From: Roseiarcus sp963764955
GTDB lineage: Bacteria; Pseudomonadota; Alphaproteobacteria; Rhizobiales; Beijerinckiaceae
Assembly: GCA_963764955.1 (NCBI GenBank)
Contig: CAVXVE010000015.1
Span: forward strand, 124,001 to 188,000
DNA: 64,000 nucleotides
Direction: 5' to 3'
Part shown: piece by piece, positions 46,741 to 55,827 of the stretch
Layout: each line of letters begins with the position of its first letter
Position numbering within the stretch: position 1 is the first letter of the stretch
Program-made: the position numbers and the translations under genes
The notes under the pieces: generated by a model
Told to the model about the DNA's origin: nothing
The model's database searches: none
What the model saw: the letters and a program-made list of their open reading frames with translations, nothing else

Positions 46741-47687
46741 CAGCGCTTCTCCCTCAGCTCGGAATAAAGGTAGGGCACCATGATCGCAGCGATCGTCATG
46801 AGCATGATGACCGCGCTGGCCGAGCCGACCCCCATCTGGTTTCGGGTGAACGTATAGGAATACATGAATGTCGAAGGTAGCTCCGCGGCGCCGCCGGGGT
46901 TCTTGCCCGTAACCGAGAGTACGAGATCGTAGGACTTGATCGCCATGTGCGTCAGGATGATCAGAGCCGACATGAAGGCCGGGCGTATGATCGGAATGAC
47001 AATTCGCCGGTATGTCGCGTAAGCGGACGCGCCGTCGATCTGCGCGGCTTTGAGTATCTCGCTGTCGATGCCGCGCAGCGCCGCAAGAAACATCGCCATG
47101 ACGAAGCCCGAGGTCTGCCAGACACCGGCGATGGCGACGCAATAGATCATCATGCTGGGGTTCACGACCCAGTCGAAATGGAAGCTTGTCCAGCCGAGAT
47201 CGTGCATCGCCTTCTCAAGGCCGATGCCCGGGTCGAGGAACAGCTTCCATGCCGTGCCGGTGACGATGAAAGACAGCGCCAGCGGATAGAGATAGATCGG
47301 CCTCAAGATTCCTTCGCCGCGAATCTTCTGGTCGAGCAGGATCGCCAGCAGCAGGCCAAGCGCCAGACAGAAGATCACATAGAGGCTGCCGAACAGGCCC
47401 ATGTTGACAATCGCCGTGTACCAGTTCGACGGCGGATCGCTCTGGAACGTCCAGTTCCAGAGCTTCTCATAGTTCGCCCACCCGATGAAGTTCAGGTTGG
47501 TGAACGCTTTCGAGTTGGTGAATGAAAGCAGGAGGGTCCAGAAATTGAACCCGTAGACGAAGATGAGAATCAGCAGAAACGACGGCGCGAGCACAAGCCG
47601 CGGCAGGAGGTCGCGCGCGCGGTCGCGGATGCCGCCAGGAGGGCTGCGCACGATCGGCGCGGCAATGGGCTGGGTGGTCGTGGTCAT
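46740..47687 (-). CDS. Sugar ABC transporter permease (MalF/UgpA type)
   Basis: Partner permease with about 315 residues from ATG at 47687, chosen because AGAGGA lies seven bases upstream; ATG 47693 and GTG 47708 are alternatives. It has six membrane segments, a KLFLDPGIGLEKAMHDLGW periplasmic loop, and the EILKAAQIDGASAYATYRRIVIPII EAA motif for ATPase contact. It follows the binding-protein gene, separated by a hairpin. Confidence 0.92.
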   Translation of the reverse strand: MTTTTQPIAAPIVRSPPGGIRDRARDLLPRLVLAPSFLLILIFVYGFNFWTLLLSFTNSKAFTNLNFIGWANYEKLWNWTFQSDPPSNWYTAIVNMGLFGSLYVIFCLALGLLLAILLDQKIRGEGILRPIYLYPLALSFIVTGTAWKLFLDPGIGLEKAMHDLGWTSFHFDWVVNPSMMIYCVAIAGVWQTSGFVMAMFLAALRGIDSEILKAAQIDGASAYATYRRIVIPIIRPAFMSALIILTHMAIKSYDLVLSVTGKNPGGAAELPSTFMYSYTFTRNQMGVGSASAVIMLMTIAAIMVPYLYSELREKR

Positions 47688-47719
47688 GCGCATGTCCTCT
47701 GCGCTCACGCGAAACGGAT

Positions 47720-47751
47720 CGCCCCTCCCCGCCGCCGGCGGGGAAGGGCGG
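47720..47751. repeat. Hairpin between binding-protein and permease genes
   Basis: A strong GC-rich stem (CGCCCCTCCCCGCCG facing CGGGGAAGGGCGG) lies in the 69-base gap of the sugar transporter operon. Such structures commonly stabilise the upstream binding-protein mRNA and reduce permease expression. No T-run makes it a plain terminator. Confidence 0.5.
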
Positions 47752-47756
47752 CCTCG

Positions 47757-49022
47757 TCATTTCGCGCCGTTGATCGCCATGACGAGCTGTTTCACGGCCT
47801 CATCGGAGGTCTTGATCTCGCCATGCAGGAACTTGGTCACGACGTCGTAATAGGCGGTCGCGATTGCGGGCGGCTGGGCGTAGTTCTGGGCCATCGAGCC
47901 TAAAAACGTGCCCTTGGCGTTGGCCGCCTTGATGTCGGCGATCGCTTTCTTGCCGCAGACGTCAAATTTGGCGTCCGAAACGTCCATGCGCGCCGGGGCT
48001 GAGCCCTTGATGACGTTGAAGTCGATCTGGACCTCCGGGTTCATCGTCGTATCGGCAAGCGCCGTCTGCGCCGCCTGCCGGTCGGCCGAGACCTGGAAGA
48101 AGGCGAACATGTCGGTGTTGTAAAGCACGGATCCGTCCGTGCCGGGGAAGCGGTAGCAGAGATAATCCTTGCCGGCTTCCTTGTTGGCGTTCTTGAACTC
48201 GCCCTTGGCCCAGTCCCCCATCACCTGCATAAGGGCGTCGCCCTTGATGACCATCGCCGTCGCAAGATTCCAGTCGCGGCCGGCATAGTTGGGATCGAGG
48301 TAGTCGCGAAGCTTCGCCAGATTGTCGAAGCTCTTCTTCATCGTATCCGACTTGAGAGCGCTCTCGTCGAGATCGATGAAGGCCTTCTTGTAGAAGTCGA
48401 TGCCGCCGGTCGAGGCGACGACAAAGTCGAACATCGTTGCCTCTTGCCAGGGCTGTCCACCGAGCGCGAGGGGGATTACGCCGGCCTTCTTGGCCTTGTC
48501 GAGCAGCGCAATCAGCTCGTCGAAGGTCTTGGGCTCCGTGCCGCCGATCTTCTCCATCAAGGCCTTGTTGACCCAGATCCAGTTCACGGAATGGATGTTG
48601 ACCGGAACGGCGCCCCACTTGCCGTCGACCGTGGTGAACTTCTGCAGCGCGGTCGGAATGACCTTGGCCCAGTCCCCCTTGGCCGCCAGAGGAGTGATGT
48701 CGGCGAGCTTGCCCGCGTCGGCGTAATCGAGCGCGTAATAGCCGAGAATCTGGGAGGCTGTGGGGGGATTGCCCGCGGCGACCATGGCCTTCAAAGTGGT
48801 CATCGCGGCGCCGCCGCCGCCGCCGGCGACCGGGACGTCCTTCCAACCGAAACCCTGCTTGGCCATCGCCTGCTTGATGACGTTCAGGGCGGCCGCCTCG
48901 CCGCCCGACGTCCACCAGTGCAGCATCTGCACTTCCTTGGTGTCCGCGGCGCGCGCGCCGCCGGAGAGGCCGATCGCAAACGCGACGGCTGCTCCACTCA
49001 TCAAGATTGCTGTCAGCCTCAT
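47757..49022 (-). CDS. Sugar ABC transporter periplasmic binding protein
   Basis: Extracellular solute-binding protein of family 1, 421 residues. The start at 49022 follows a GGAAGGG site; MRLTAILMSGAAVAFAIGL and a cleavage site after ARA make a signal peptide. The mature part has MLHWWTSGGEAAAL, GGGGGAAMTTLKAMVAAGNPP and GKWGAVPVNIHSVNWIWVN, as in glucose/mannose- and polyol-type binding proteins. Exact ligand is unknown; neighbouring oxidoreductases favour a sugar or polyol. Confidence 0.92.
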   Translation of the reverse strand: MRLTAILMSGAAVAFAIGLSGGARAADTKEVQMLHWWTSGGEAAALNVIKQAMAKQGFGWKDVPVAGGGGGAAMTTLKAMVAAGNPPTASQILGYYALDYADAGKLADITPLAAKGDWAKVIPTALQKFTTVDGKWGAVPVNIHSVNWIWVNKALMEKIGGTEPKTFDELIALLDKAKKAGVIPLALGGQPWQEATMFDFVVASTGGIDFYKKAFIDLDESALKSDTMKKSFDNLAKLRDYLDPNYAGRDWNLATAMVIKGDALMQVMGDWAKGEFKNANKEAGKDYLCYRFPGTDGSVLYNTDMFAFFQVSADRQAAQTALADTTMNPEVQIDFNVIKGSAPARMDVSDAKFDVCGKKAIADIKAANAKGTFLGSMAQNYAQPPAIATAYYDVVTKFLHGEIKTSDEAVKQLVMAINGAK

Positions 49023-49128
49023 TCGTCTACCCTTCCTACGCGTTTCTCCCGCCGGAAGCGGTCCGGCGCCGGATCCAGAAACCGTCGATCGGCTCCCGAT
49101 TGTCAATGTCCCTATCCTCCCGCAAGAC

Positions 49129-49902
49129 TTATCGACCGGAAAAGGCCGGCGGGCGCTTGGCCCTGAAGGCGGCGACCCCTTCGGCGAGATCTTCGGTGAA
49201 TGCGGTGAGCGCCCCGGCGAGACCCTCGATCGGCGCGTCGCTGTCCTCTCCCTCGGCCGAGTTGATCATCGCCTTGACCATTTGCACCGCAAGCGGACCG
49301 CGCCTGGCGATATCGGCGGCGAGCGCCTCAGCTCGCGCGACCCCTTCGCCCTTCGCGGCAACCTCGTCGACGAGGCCGAGCGTCAAGCCCTCTTCGGCTG
49401 AGAACAGCGCCCCGGCCAGAGCCATGCGGCGCACGATCGAAGCGCCAAAGCGACGGACCAGTCTCTGCGTGCCCGACCAGCCCGGCGCCATGCCGAGACC
49501 GGACTCCGGAAGGCCAAGCTTGATTCCGCTCTCGGCGATGCGAATGTCCGCGACGGCCGCGAGTTCGAGCCCGCCGCCGAAGGCGTGCCCGGTCAGCGCC
49601 GCGATGAGTGGAACGCGCAGGCGGGCGAGCGCCTCGAAAGCGCGATGCCCTGCCCGCGTCCAGTCGCGCCACATTTCAAGCGGCGGGAGACCGCCCCACG
49701 CGGCGATGTCGCCGCCGGCGCAGAACGCCTTGCCCTCGCCGGAGAGGATCGCGACCCGCGCTTCCGATGAAGCGTCGATCGAGCGCGCGGCGTCGGCGAG
49801 GGCGTCGATCATCGCGCGGTCAAGGGCGTTCAGCTTCTCGGCGCGCTTCAGCGTCAGCCGCGCAAGCGGTCCCTCGAAAGCAAGTTCGACAAAGGCGCTC
49901 AC
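49129..49902 (-). CDS. Enoyl-CoA hydratase/isomerase family protein
   Basis: Crotonase-fold enzyme of 257 residues acting on CoA thioesters. ALDRAMIDALADAARSI, ILSGEGKAFCAGGDIAAWGG (first oxyanion-hole part) and AFGGGLELAAVADIRIAESGIKLGLPESGLGMAPGWSGTQRL (second part) are intact. One catalytic glutamate is at LPESGLGM. It overlaps the CoA-transferase by four bases, so these two likely work on the same acyl-CoA route within the LacI-linked cluster. Confidence 0.92.
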   Translation of the reverse strand: MSAFVELAFEGPLARLTLKRAEKLNALDRAMIDALADAARSIDASSEARVAILSGEGKAFCAGGDIAAWGGLPPLEMWRDWTRAGHRAFEALARLRVPLIAALTGHAFGGGLELAAVADIRIAESGIKLGLPESGLGMAPGWSGTQRLVRRFGASIVRRMALAGALFSAEEGLTLGLVDEVAAKGEGVARAEALAADIARRGPLAVQMVKAMINSAEGEDSDAPIEGLAGALTAFTEDLAEGVAAFRAKRPPAFSGR

Positions 49903-51500
49903 AGAGCCATCTCCTCCGCCGTACGCAGCTGAAGATTGATCGGCGCGGCATGGAACAACGCCGGGTCCATCTTGCGAACGTGCTTGGCGACGCGCAGCGG
50001 AAACTCGGCCTGGGCGAGGACGTCGCGCTCGAGATCCACGCCGGGTGCGAGCTCCGTAACCGTGACGCCGTCCTTCTCGAGCCGCATCACGCAGCGTTCG
50101 GTGACGTAGACGATTTCCTGCCCTTGAGCGACAGCGCGCGGCCCGGAGAATGAGATCTGCTCGACGGCTTCGACGAGCTTCTTGACTTTGCCTTCCTTGG
50201 CGATTCTGACCGCGCCGTCGTGGACCTCGAGCTTCGCCCCGGCTGTGAAGTATCCGGAGAAGACGATCTTCTTGGCGCGCGCCGTGATGTCGACGAAGCC
50301 GCCGGCGCCTGCGGTGACATGCGGACGGACGCCGAGCTTCGAGACGTTCACGGAGCCGCCGCGGTCGATCTGCAGGAACGAGAGCAGCGACATGTCGAAG
50401 CCCGCCCCCTGAAAATAGGTGAATTGATGCGGCGACTGGACGATCGCCTCGGCGTTGGAGGCGCAGCCGAACTGAAAGTCGAGCAGCGGCACGCCGCCGA
50501 CGGCGCCCTGCTCAATCACCCACGTCACCGCTCCGTGCCTGCCTTCTTCGATGAGGATCCGCGGCACGTTGGCCGAGATGCCGAAGCCGATGTTGACCGC
50601 GTCGCCCTCGCGCAGCTCCTGCGCGACGCGCCGCGCGATGACCTTGGCGATGTCGAACTTCGGCGTCTCGAACGATGACAGCGGTCGAAAGACCTCGCCG
50701 GATATCGCCGGCTCGTAAGCCGTATGCGTGGTCTGCAGCTGCTCGGGCGCGACCACGATGTAGTCGACGAGGACACCGGGGACCACGACGTCATGGGGCT
50801 TAAGCGTGCCCGCCGCGGCCAGCCTCTTGACCTGCGCGATGACGATTCCGCCGTTGTTGCGCACGGCGAGCGCCTGGTCGAGCGGCCCGAGGATGGCGCC
50901 CTCGTGTTCGTAGGAAAGGTTTCCCCGCTCGTCGGCCGTCGTTGCGCGGATAATCGCGACTTGCGGCGTGATCGTCGGGAAGAACAGCCATTCCTCGCCG
51001 GCGAAATTGACGCGCTTGACGATCGGATCGGCCGTCGCCTTTGTATTCATCGCGCAGCCTTCGTGGACTGGATCGACGAACGTGTCCATACCGACTTTGG
51101 TCAGCACGCCCGGCCGCTTGGCCGCGGCCTCGCGATGGATGTCGAACAGGATCCCGGACGGCACGTTATAGGCCGGGATGACGTCGCCTGTGATCATCTT
51201 CCAGATCTCCGGCGGTTCGGCCGAGGAGGGGCCCGACGGATAAGACCCGGCCAGAACGCGCGCGAGGCATCCGGGCTTGGCGAGGTGATCGACGCCCTTG
51301 ACGCCCCACATGTCCCCGGCGGCGATCGGATGCAGGGTGGTGATATTGCGCGGGCGCCCCTCGGCGTCGAAGCGGGCGCCGATCGCCGCCAGCGTCGCAT
51401 CAGGACAGCCGAGCCCGGACGAGGAGGAAATCGTGACGATGGCGCCGTCGGGAATGAGACGGGCGGCGTCGGCGGCGGAAATCACCTTTGGCCTGGCCAT
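49899..51500 (-). CDS. Family I CoA-transferase (acetate/propionate CoA-transferase, YdiF-like)
   Basis: Single-chain CoA-transferase of 533 residues that swaps CoA between an acyl-CoA and a short carboxylate. The N-terminal half has VTISSSSGLGCPDATLAAIG and PAYNVPSGILFDIHREAA, and the C-terminal half has VIEQGAVGG, where Glu330 is the expected covalent-CoA residue. Glycine-rich loops and length match the YdiF/propionate CoA-transferase group. Overlaps the downstream hydratase and follows the Gfo/Idh gene by seven bases. Confidence 0.9.
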   Translation of the reverse strand: MARPKVISAADAARLIPDGAIVTISSSSGLGCPDATLAAIGARFDAEGRPRNITTLHPIAAGDMWGVKGVDHLAKPGCLARVLAGSYPSGPSSAEPPEIWKMITGDVIPAYNVPSGILFDIHREAAAKRPGVLTKVGMDTFVDPVHEGCAMNTKATADPIVKRVNFAGEEWLFFPTITPQVAIIRATTADERGNLSYEHEGAILGPLDQALAVRNNGGIVIAQVKRLAAAGTLKPHDVVVPGVLVDYIVVAPEQLQTTHTAYEPAISGEVFRPLSSFETPKFDIAKVIARRVAQELREGDAVNIGFGISANVPRILIEEGRHGAVTWVIEQGAVGGVPLLDFQFGCASNAEAIVQSPHQFTYFQGAGFDMSLLSFLQIDRGGSVNVSKLGVRPHVTAGAGGFVDITARAKKIVFSGYFTAGAKLEVHDGAVRIAKEGKVKKLVEAVEQISFSGPRAVAQGQEIVYVTERCVMRLEKDGVTVTELAPGVDLERDVLAQAEFPLRVAKHVRKMDPALFHAAPINLQLRTAEEMAL

Positions 51501-51507
51501 CGCGTCC

Positions 51508-52515
51508 TCAGACTGTCAGATCGACAGGCGTCTCGGCGCCCGTGCGCGCTGCGGCGGCGGCCGAGATCGCGACGCTCAACGACTTGACGCCGTCCTCGCC
51601 GGTCGCCGAGGGAGCGCCTCGCCCTTGAGCGGCGTTCTGGAACAGACGGACCGAGCGCGCATACAAGTCCTCGTGATCGAGTTTGAGCGGCTCCTCGCCC
51701 GCGGCGGTTCGCAGGAGCACATCGCCCTTCGGCGCCTGGGTCATGCAGTCGCGGCCGATCAGCGATCCTGCCTCGCCATGCACTTCGAACCCGGTCGTCG
51801 CATATTGGGTTGTGAACCCATCGTGGAATTGCGCGAGCACGCCGCCCGAGAAGCGGATGACGCCCATGGCGCCGTCCTCGAGCCCTTCGCGGCCCATGCC
51901 GCCCTGGGAGGTCATCGCAATAACGGACTGGGGCTCGTCATCGAGGACAAATCGAAGCGTGTCGGCGTCATGGACCGTGATGTCCAGAATGACTCCGCCG
52001 CCCGCGTCGGGACGCTCGACCCGCCAGCTCTGCAGATGGGCGGGCAAATAGACCGGGTGGAACACCCGCGCGAACAGCGGCTTGCCGATCCTGCCCTGCT
52101 TGATCGCTTCCCGCATTGCGCGGTGCGTCGCCGCGTTGCGAAGGTGATGATTGGTCCCCATGACAATGCCGCGCTTGCGGCATTCGGCGACCATCGCGCG
52201 CGCGTCCTTGAGCGTCAGCGCGAGCGGCTTCTCGCACAGGACATGCTTTCCAGCGGCAGCCGCGGCGAAGACCTGGTCGCGGTGAAGCTCGTTGGTGGTG
52301 GAGACGTAGACGGCGTCCACGTCATCGGATTCGACGAGGTCCTTCAGGCTTGTCGTCGCATGCGCGATTCCGTGCTTTTTTGCGTAAGCTCCCGCCCGGT
52401 CCGCGTTCGTGCTCATGACGGCGACGGCTTCGCCGCCGTTGGCCCGAAAGGCGCCGATCATGTGCTGTGCGGCGATCGTGCTCGCGCCGATCAACCCCCA
52501 ACGGAGTTTCGCCAT
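51508..52515 (-). CDS. Gfo/Idh/MocA family oxidoreductase
   Basis: NAD(P)-dependent dehydrogenase of 335 residues. LRWGLIGASTIAAQHMIGAF is the nucleotide fold, EKPLALTLKDARAMVAEC contains the conserved EKP motif, and GVILDITVHDADTLRFVL gives the catalytic HDAD-type His. Substrates in this family are sugars, inositols and related polyols. Its ATG overlaps the LacI stop (TGATG), which shows translation coupling and places it first among the structural genes. Confidence 0.93.
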   Translation of the reverse strand: MAKLRWGLIGASTIAAQHMIGAFRANGGEAVAVMSTNADRAGAYAKKHGIAHATTSLKDLVESDDVDAVYVSTTNELHRDQVFAAAAAGKHVLCEKPLALTLKDARAMVAECRKRGIVMGTNHHLRNAATHRAMREAIKQGRIGKPLFARVFHPVYLPAHLQSWRVERPDAGGGVILDITVHDADTLRFVLDDEPQSVIAMTSQGGMGREGLEDGAMGVIRFSGGVLAQFHDGFTTQYATTGFEVHGEAGSLIGRDCMTQAPKGDVLLRTAAGEEPLKLDHEDLYARSVRLFQNAAQGRGAPSATGEDGVKSLSVAISAAAAARTGAETPVDLTV

Positions 52516-53576
52516 CAATTTTCTCGCTCGTCAGGGTTCGCCGCCCGGCAGGATTTGCGAAGCGCCAGGGTCGTCGGACAGAGCACCGTTTCCGGCTCGA
52601 AGTCTCCGCTCGCGATATGCCGCATCAGGAGTTGGGCGGCGCGCGACCCGAGATCGCGAGCGTTGACGGCGACGCTGCTCAAGGCGGGAAGCGTGTGTCT
52701 GGCTTCCTCGATGTCGTCGAAACCGATGACGTCGAACTCGACCCCGACCGAGACGCCGCTTTCCATCAGCGCGCGCGTGAGCCCGATTGCCACAACGTCG
52801 TTGAAACAGAGCGCGGCGGTGGCGGGGTTGGGAAGGCTGAAGAGCCTCGGAGTCGCGGTCGCGCCGCCGGTGTAGTTGGTCATCGTTTCCACGACCAGCG
52901 ACAGGTCGAACGGAATTTTCGCCTCTTCCAGGGCGAGTCGGTAGCCCGCAAGCCTCTCCTCACGCACCAGCATAGACGATACGCCGCCGACAAAGGCGAT
53001 GCGCCTGTGTCCGCTGGAGATGAGATGGGCTGCGGCTTTGCGCGCGCCCTCCTTGTTCTCCGGAGCGACGAAGGACGCCTTGAGCCCCGGGAGGCGGCGC
53101 ATCACCTGGACCACAGGCAATCCCGCAAGAAGGGGCTTCAGGTCGTTCGCCGACGCGCCCATCGCGGGCGCGAGCACGAGCCCCGCGGCGCCATGCTCGC
53201 GCATCGAACGGATCACCTGCTGCTGGCGGACCGGGTTTTCCGCGGTGTTGGCGAGGAAGGGGATATAGGCGCCGCCCTGGCACGCCTGCTCGATACCGAT
53301 CGCTAGCTCGACATAGAAGGGGTTCGATAGGTCGTTGATGACCATGCCGATCACGCCGGACTTGGCGCCGCGCAGAGTCGCCGCGCCGCGATGATAGATG
53401 TAGCCGAGCTCGTTCATGGCGTCTGAGACGCGTTCGCGTGTCGTCTCCGCAACGAGGGAGCTGCCGCCGAGGACCAGAGAAACAGTCGATTTTGAGACGC
53501 CGGCGCGGCGGGCGACGTCGACAATGGTCGCGCGTCCCTCCCGACCCTCCATCTCCCTGTGTGTCCCGTTGTTCAT
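52515..53576 (-). CDS. LacI-family transcriptional regulator
   Basis: DNA-binding regulator of 353 residues. I start at the ATG at 53576 with AAGGTG upstream; longer frames exist but would run through the operator. The helix-turn-helix TIVDVARRAGVSKSTVSLVL follows, then a sugar-binding-protein-like sensor domain (GVIGMVINDLSNPFYVELAIGI, IDVIGFDDIEEARHTLPALSSV-type). It probably represses the downstream run and the divergent FAD gene in the absence of its sugar or acid ligand. Two LacI-type operators lie immediately upstream. Confidence 0.94.
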   Translation of the reverse strand: MNNGTHREMEGREGRATIVDVARRAGVSKSTVSLVLGGSSLVAETTRERVSDAMNELGYIYHRGAATLRGAKSGVIGMVINDLSNPFYVELAIGIEQACQGGAYIPFLANTAENPVRQQQVIRSMREHGAAGLVLAPAMGASANDLKPLLAGLPVVQVMRRLPGLKASFVAPENKEGARKAAAHLISSGHRRIAFVGGVSSMLVREERLAGYRLALEEAKIPFDLSLVVETMTNYTGGATATPRLFSLPNPATAALCFNDVVAIGLTRALMESGVSVGVEFDVIGFDDIEEARHTLPALSSVAVNARDLGSRAAQLLMRHIASGDFEPETVLCPTTLALRKSCRAANPDEREN

Positions 53577-53583
53577 TGTCACC

Positions 53584-53597
53584 TTGGCACGTTCCAA
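53584..53597. promoter_or_regulatory. LacI-type operator, copy 1
   Basis: TTGGCACGTTCCAA is a near-palindrome centred on CG, eight bases upstream of the LacI start. It matches copy 2 in reverse orientation over 11 bases (GCACGTTCCAA / TTGGAACGTGC). Geometry fits LacI-family binding, probably autoregulation. Confidence 0.6.
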
Positions 53598-53657
53598 CAT
53601 TGCGGCTTTCGACCCTTCCCCATAAGCGCGGAGAAACATGGGTCATTGTCGCTGCAT

Positions 53658-53671
53658 TTGGAACGTGCTAA
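53658..53671. promoter_or_regulatory. LacI-type operator, copy 2
   Basis: TTGGAACGTGCTAA lies on the side of the divergent FAD-dependent dehydrogenase gene, with centres about 74 bases (seven helical turns) from copy 1. That spacing would allow DNA looping. Binding is inferred from symmetry only. Confidence 0.6.
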
Positions 53672-53774
53672 TATCAGTAGCGGGCCTCTGTCGTCCCGTC
53701 AACCCCTCTCTCAGGCCACGCCCTTGAGCGCGACGATCCCTCAAACCATCCTCGACGCCCTGACCGATATCGAG

Positions 53775-55808
53775 ATGCCGCGCCTCACGACCGAGAGGCC
53801 GGCGAAAGAAACCGTCGCCGCCCGGGGCTTCTCAATTCCCCTCCATCGCAGCGAAGCGCTGGTGCTCGGCAGCGGCGCCGCCGGACTGCGGGCCGCGGTC
53901 GAAATGAAGCGGCGAGACCTCGACGTCGTGGTCGTGACCCAGAGCGCGTTCGGCGGCACGTCCGCCTGCTCTGGCTCGGACAAGCAGACCCTCCATACCG
54001 CCAACGGCGCCGGGCGGGGCGACGACTTCGCGGCGATGGCCGACGCGCTTGGCGCAGGCGGCGCGATGGACGAGGACACGGCCTATATCGAAGCGGTGGG
54101 TTCGCTCCGCGCGCTGTCGTCCCTGCAGTTCATGGGGCTGCCGGTCCCGCAGGACCGCCTCGGGGGCGCGCTGCGCTATCAGACCGACCATGACGAGGTC
54201 GGGCGTGCGACGAGCTGTGGCCCGCGTACGTCGCGGCTCATGGTGCAGGCGCTGGCGAAAGAGGCGATCCGGCTGAACGTGCCGATCTTCAATCATATGA
54301 CCGCCGTCCGGCTCCTGGTGGAACCGGGCGCACAGCTCCGCTGCGTCGGGGTGCTCGCGATCTCCCCTAGGCGCCGGTCCGAGGACAATCCCCTGGGGCT
54401 CGCGTTGTTCTCGAGCAAGTCCGTCGTCATTGCGACCGGAGGGCCCGGCGAGCTCTATCGCGACAGCGTCTATCCGAGGCATTGCTTCGGATCGCTGGCG
54501 TTGGCGATAGAGGCTGGGCTCGAAGCGGTCAACCTCACCGAGAGCCAGTTCGGAATCGGGACGTCTCGCGACGGCTTCCCGTGGAACCTCTCCGGCACTT
54601 ACGTGCAGGCGATGCCCTACATCTTCTCGCGCGATCCACGCGGGAACGAGCGCAATTTTCTCGCCGACACTTACCGGACGACGCAGGAACTGGCGTCGAA
54701 TGTGTTCCGCAAAGGCTACCAGTGGCCGTTCCATTCGACCCGCATGCTCGACTTCGGCTCGAGCCTCGTCGACCTCGCCATCGTCAAGGAGACGCGCGCG
54801 GGGCGCAAAGTGTTCATGGATTTCAACCGCAATCCGCTTGCCGTTCCGGGCGACGCCGAATTCAATCTCGACCGGCTCGACCCGGACGTGCGGGCCTATC
54901 TTCAGAACGCTGGAGCGCTGATGGAAGAGCCGCTCGACCGGCTGCGCAAGATGAATCCGCTCTCGATCGAGCTCTACAAACGCTACAAATACGACATCAC
55001 GCGCGATCCGCTCGAATTCGCGGTCTTAAATCAGCACATGAATGGCGGCCTCGCCGTCGATAGCTGGGGCGCGACGAGCCTCGAAGGGTGCTACGCCGTC
55101 GGCGAGGCGGCCGGAACGCACGGCGTGACCCGGCCCGGCGGGGCGGCGCTCAACGCCGGCCAGGTCTTCGGCACACGCTGCGCCGAGCACGTGGCCGCCC
55201 GCCGCGGCGCGCGCGCTATGAGCGCCCTCGCACCCGGCCTTATCGACGAGGCGGTCGCGCGCATCCTCGATATCCTCAAGGCCGACAGTCCGCTGACTGT
55301 CAAAGCGATCCGGAAGGATGTCCAGGATCGCATGAGCGATCATGCAGCCATACTCTGCAATGCGGCCGACGTGAAACAGGCGTTGGCGGCGGCGCGGGAG
55401 CTGAACGAGACCATTCGCCAGCAAGGAATCGCCTGTTCCGGCGCGCCTGAAGCCTTGAAGGCGCTGCAATGGCGGCAGATTGCGCTCCTGTCGGAGGCGG
55501 TCCTGACCGCGCTTGCGCTCTACATCGGCCGGGGCGGCGGCAGCCGCGGGGCTCGGGCCATCTGCGCGCCGGACGGCGATCGCGTCCCGGAAGCGCGAAT
55601 CGGCGTGCTTGAAGACGTCCGTTTCGTGTCCGAGCGCGCCGCGGACCGGGCCGAGCAGATTCATGTGCGATTCGACTCGGAGAGGTTCGTCTGCGAGGCG
55701 CGCCCGATCCGTCGCCGCGATCGCGAGGACAAGCCGTTCTTCGAGCGCGACTGGCCCGATTTCCTGACCGGCGCCATTCACGATCCCGCTCCCGAATCCA
55801 AGGGGTAG
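53775..55808 (+). CDS. FAD-dependent oxidoreductase (fumarate reductase/aspartate oxidase flavoprotein superfamily)
   Basis: Flavoprotein of about 677 residues, read from the ATG at 53775; a TTG at 53724 would add 17 residues. The N terminus has the FAD loop ALVLGSGAAGLRAAVEMKRR, followed by GGTSACSGSDKQTLHTANGAG. YQTDHDEVGRATSCGPRTSRLM and TGGPGELYRDSVYP support a fumarate-reductase-like active centre. EAAGTHGVTRPGGAALNAGQVFG is the second FAD contact. It diverges from the lacI gene and likely belongs to the same regulon. The substrate is unknown. Confidence 0.85.
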   Translation: MPRLTTERPAKETVAARGFSIPLHRSEALVLGSGAAGLRAAVEMKRRDLDVVVVTQSAFGGTSACSGSDKQTLHTANGAGRGDDFAAMADALGAGGAMDEDTAYIEAVGSLRALSSLQFMGLPVPQDRLGGALRYQTDHDEVGRATSCGPRTSRLMVQALAKEAIRLNVPIFNHMTAVRLLVEPGAQLRCVGVLAISPRRRSEDNPLGLALFSSKSVVIATGGPGELYRDSVYPRHCFGSLALAIEAGLEAVNLTESQFGIGTSRDGFPWNLSGTYVQAMPYIFSRDPRGNERNFLADTYRTTQELASNVFRKGYQWPFHSTRMLDFGSSLVDLAIVKETRAGRKVFMDFNRNPLAVPGDAEFNLDRLDPDVRAYLQNAGALMEEPLDRLRKMNPLSIELYKRYKYDITRDPLEFAVLNQHMNGGLAVDSWGATSLEGCYAVGEAAGTHGVTRPGGAALNAGQVFGTRCAEHVAARRGARAMSALAPGLIDEAVARILDILKADSPLTVKAIRKDVQDRMSDHAAILCNAADVKQALAAARELNETIRQQGIACSGAPEALKALQWRQIALLSEAVLTALALYIGRGGGSRGARAICAPDGDRVPEARIGVLEDVRFVSERAADRAEQIHVRFDSERFVCEARPIRRRDREDKPFFERDWPDFLTGAIHDPAPESKG

Positions 55809-55827
55809 GAAGGGAGATCGCGGGCGC

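Noticed and set aside
47443..47453. LacI-operator-like TGGAACGTCCA
   Set aside because: It lies inside the malF-type coding region where the bases are set by codons, away from any promoter, so I treat it as chance.
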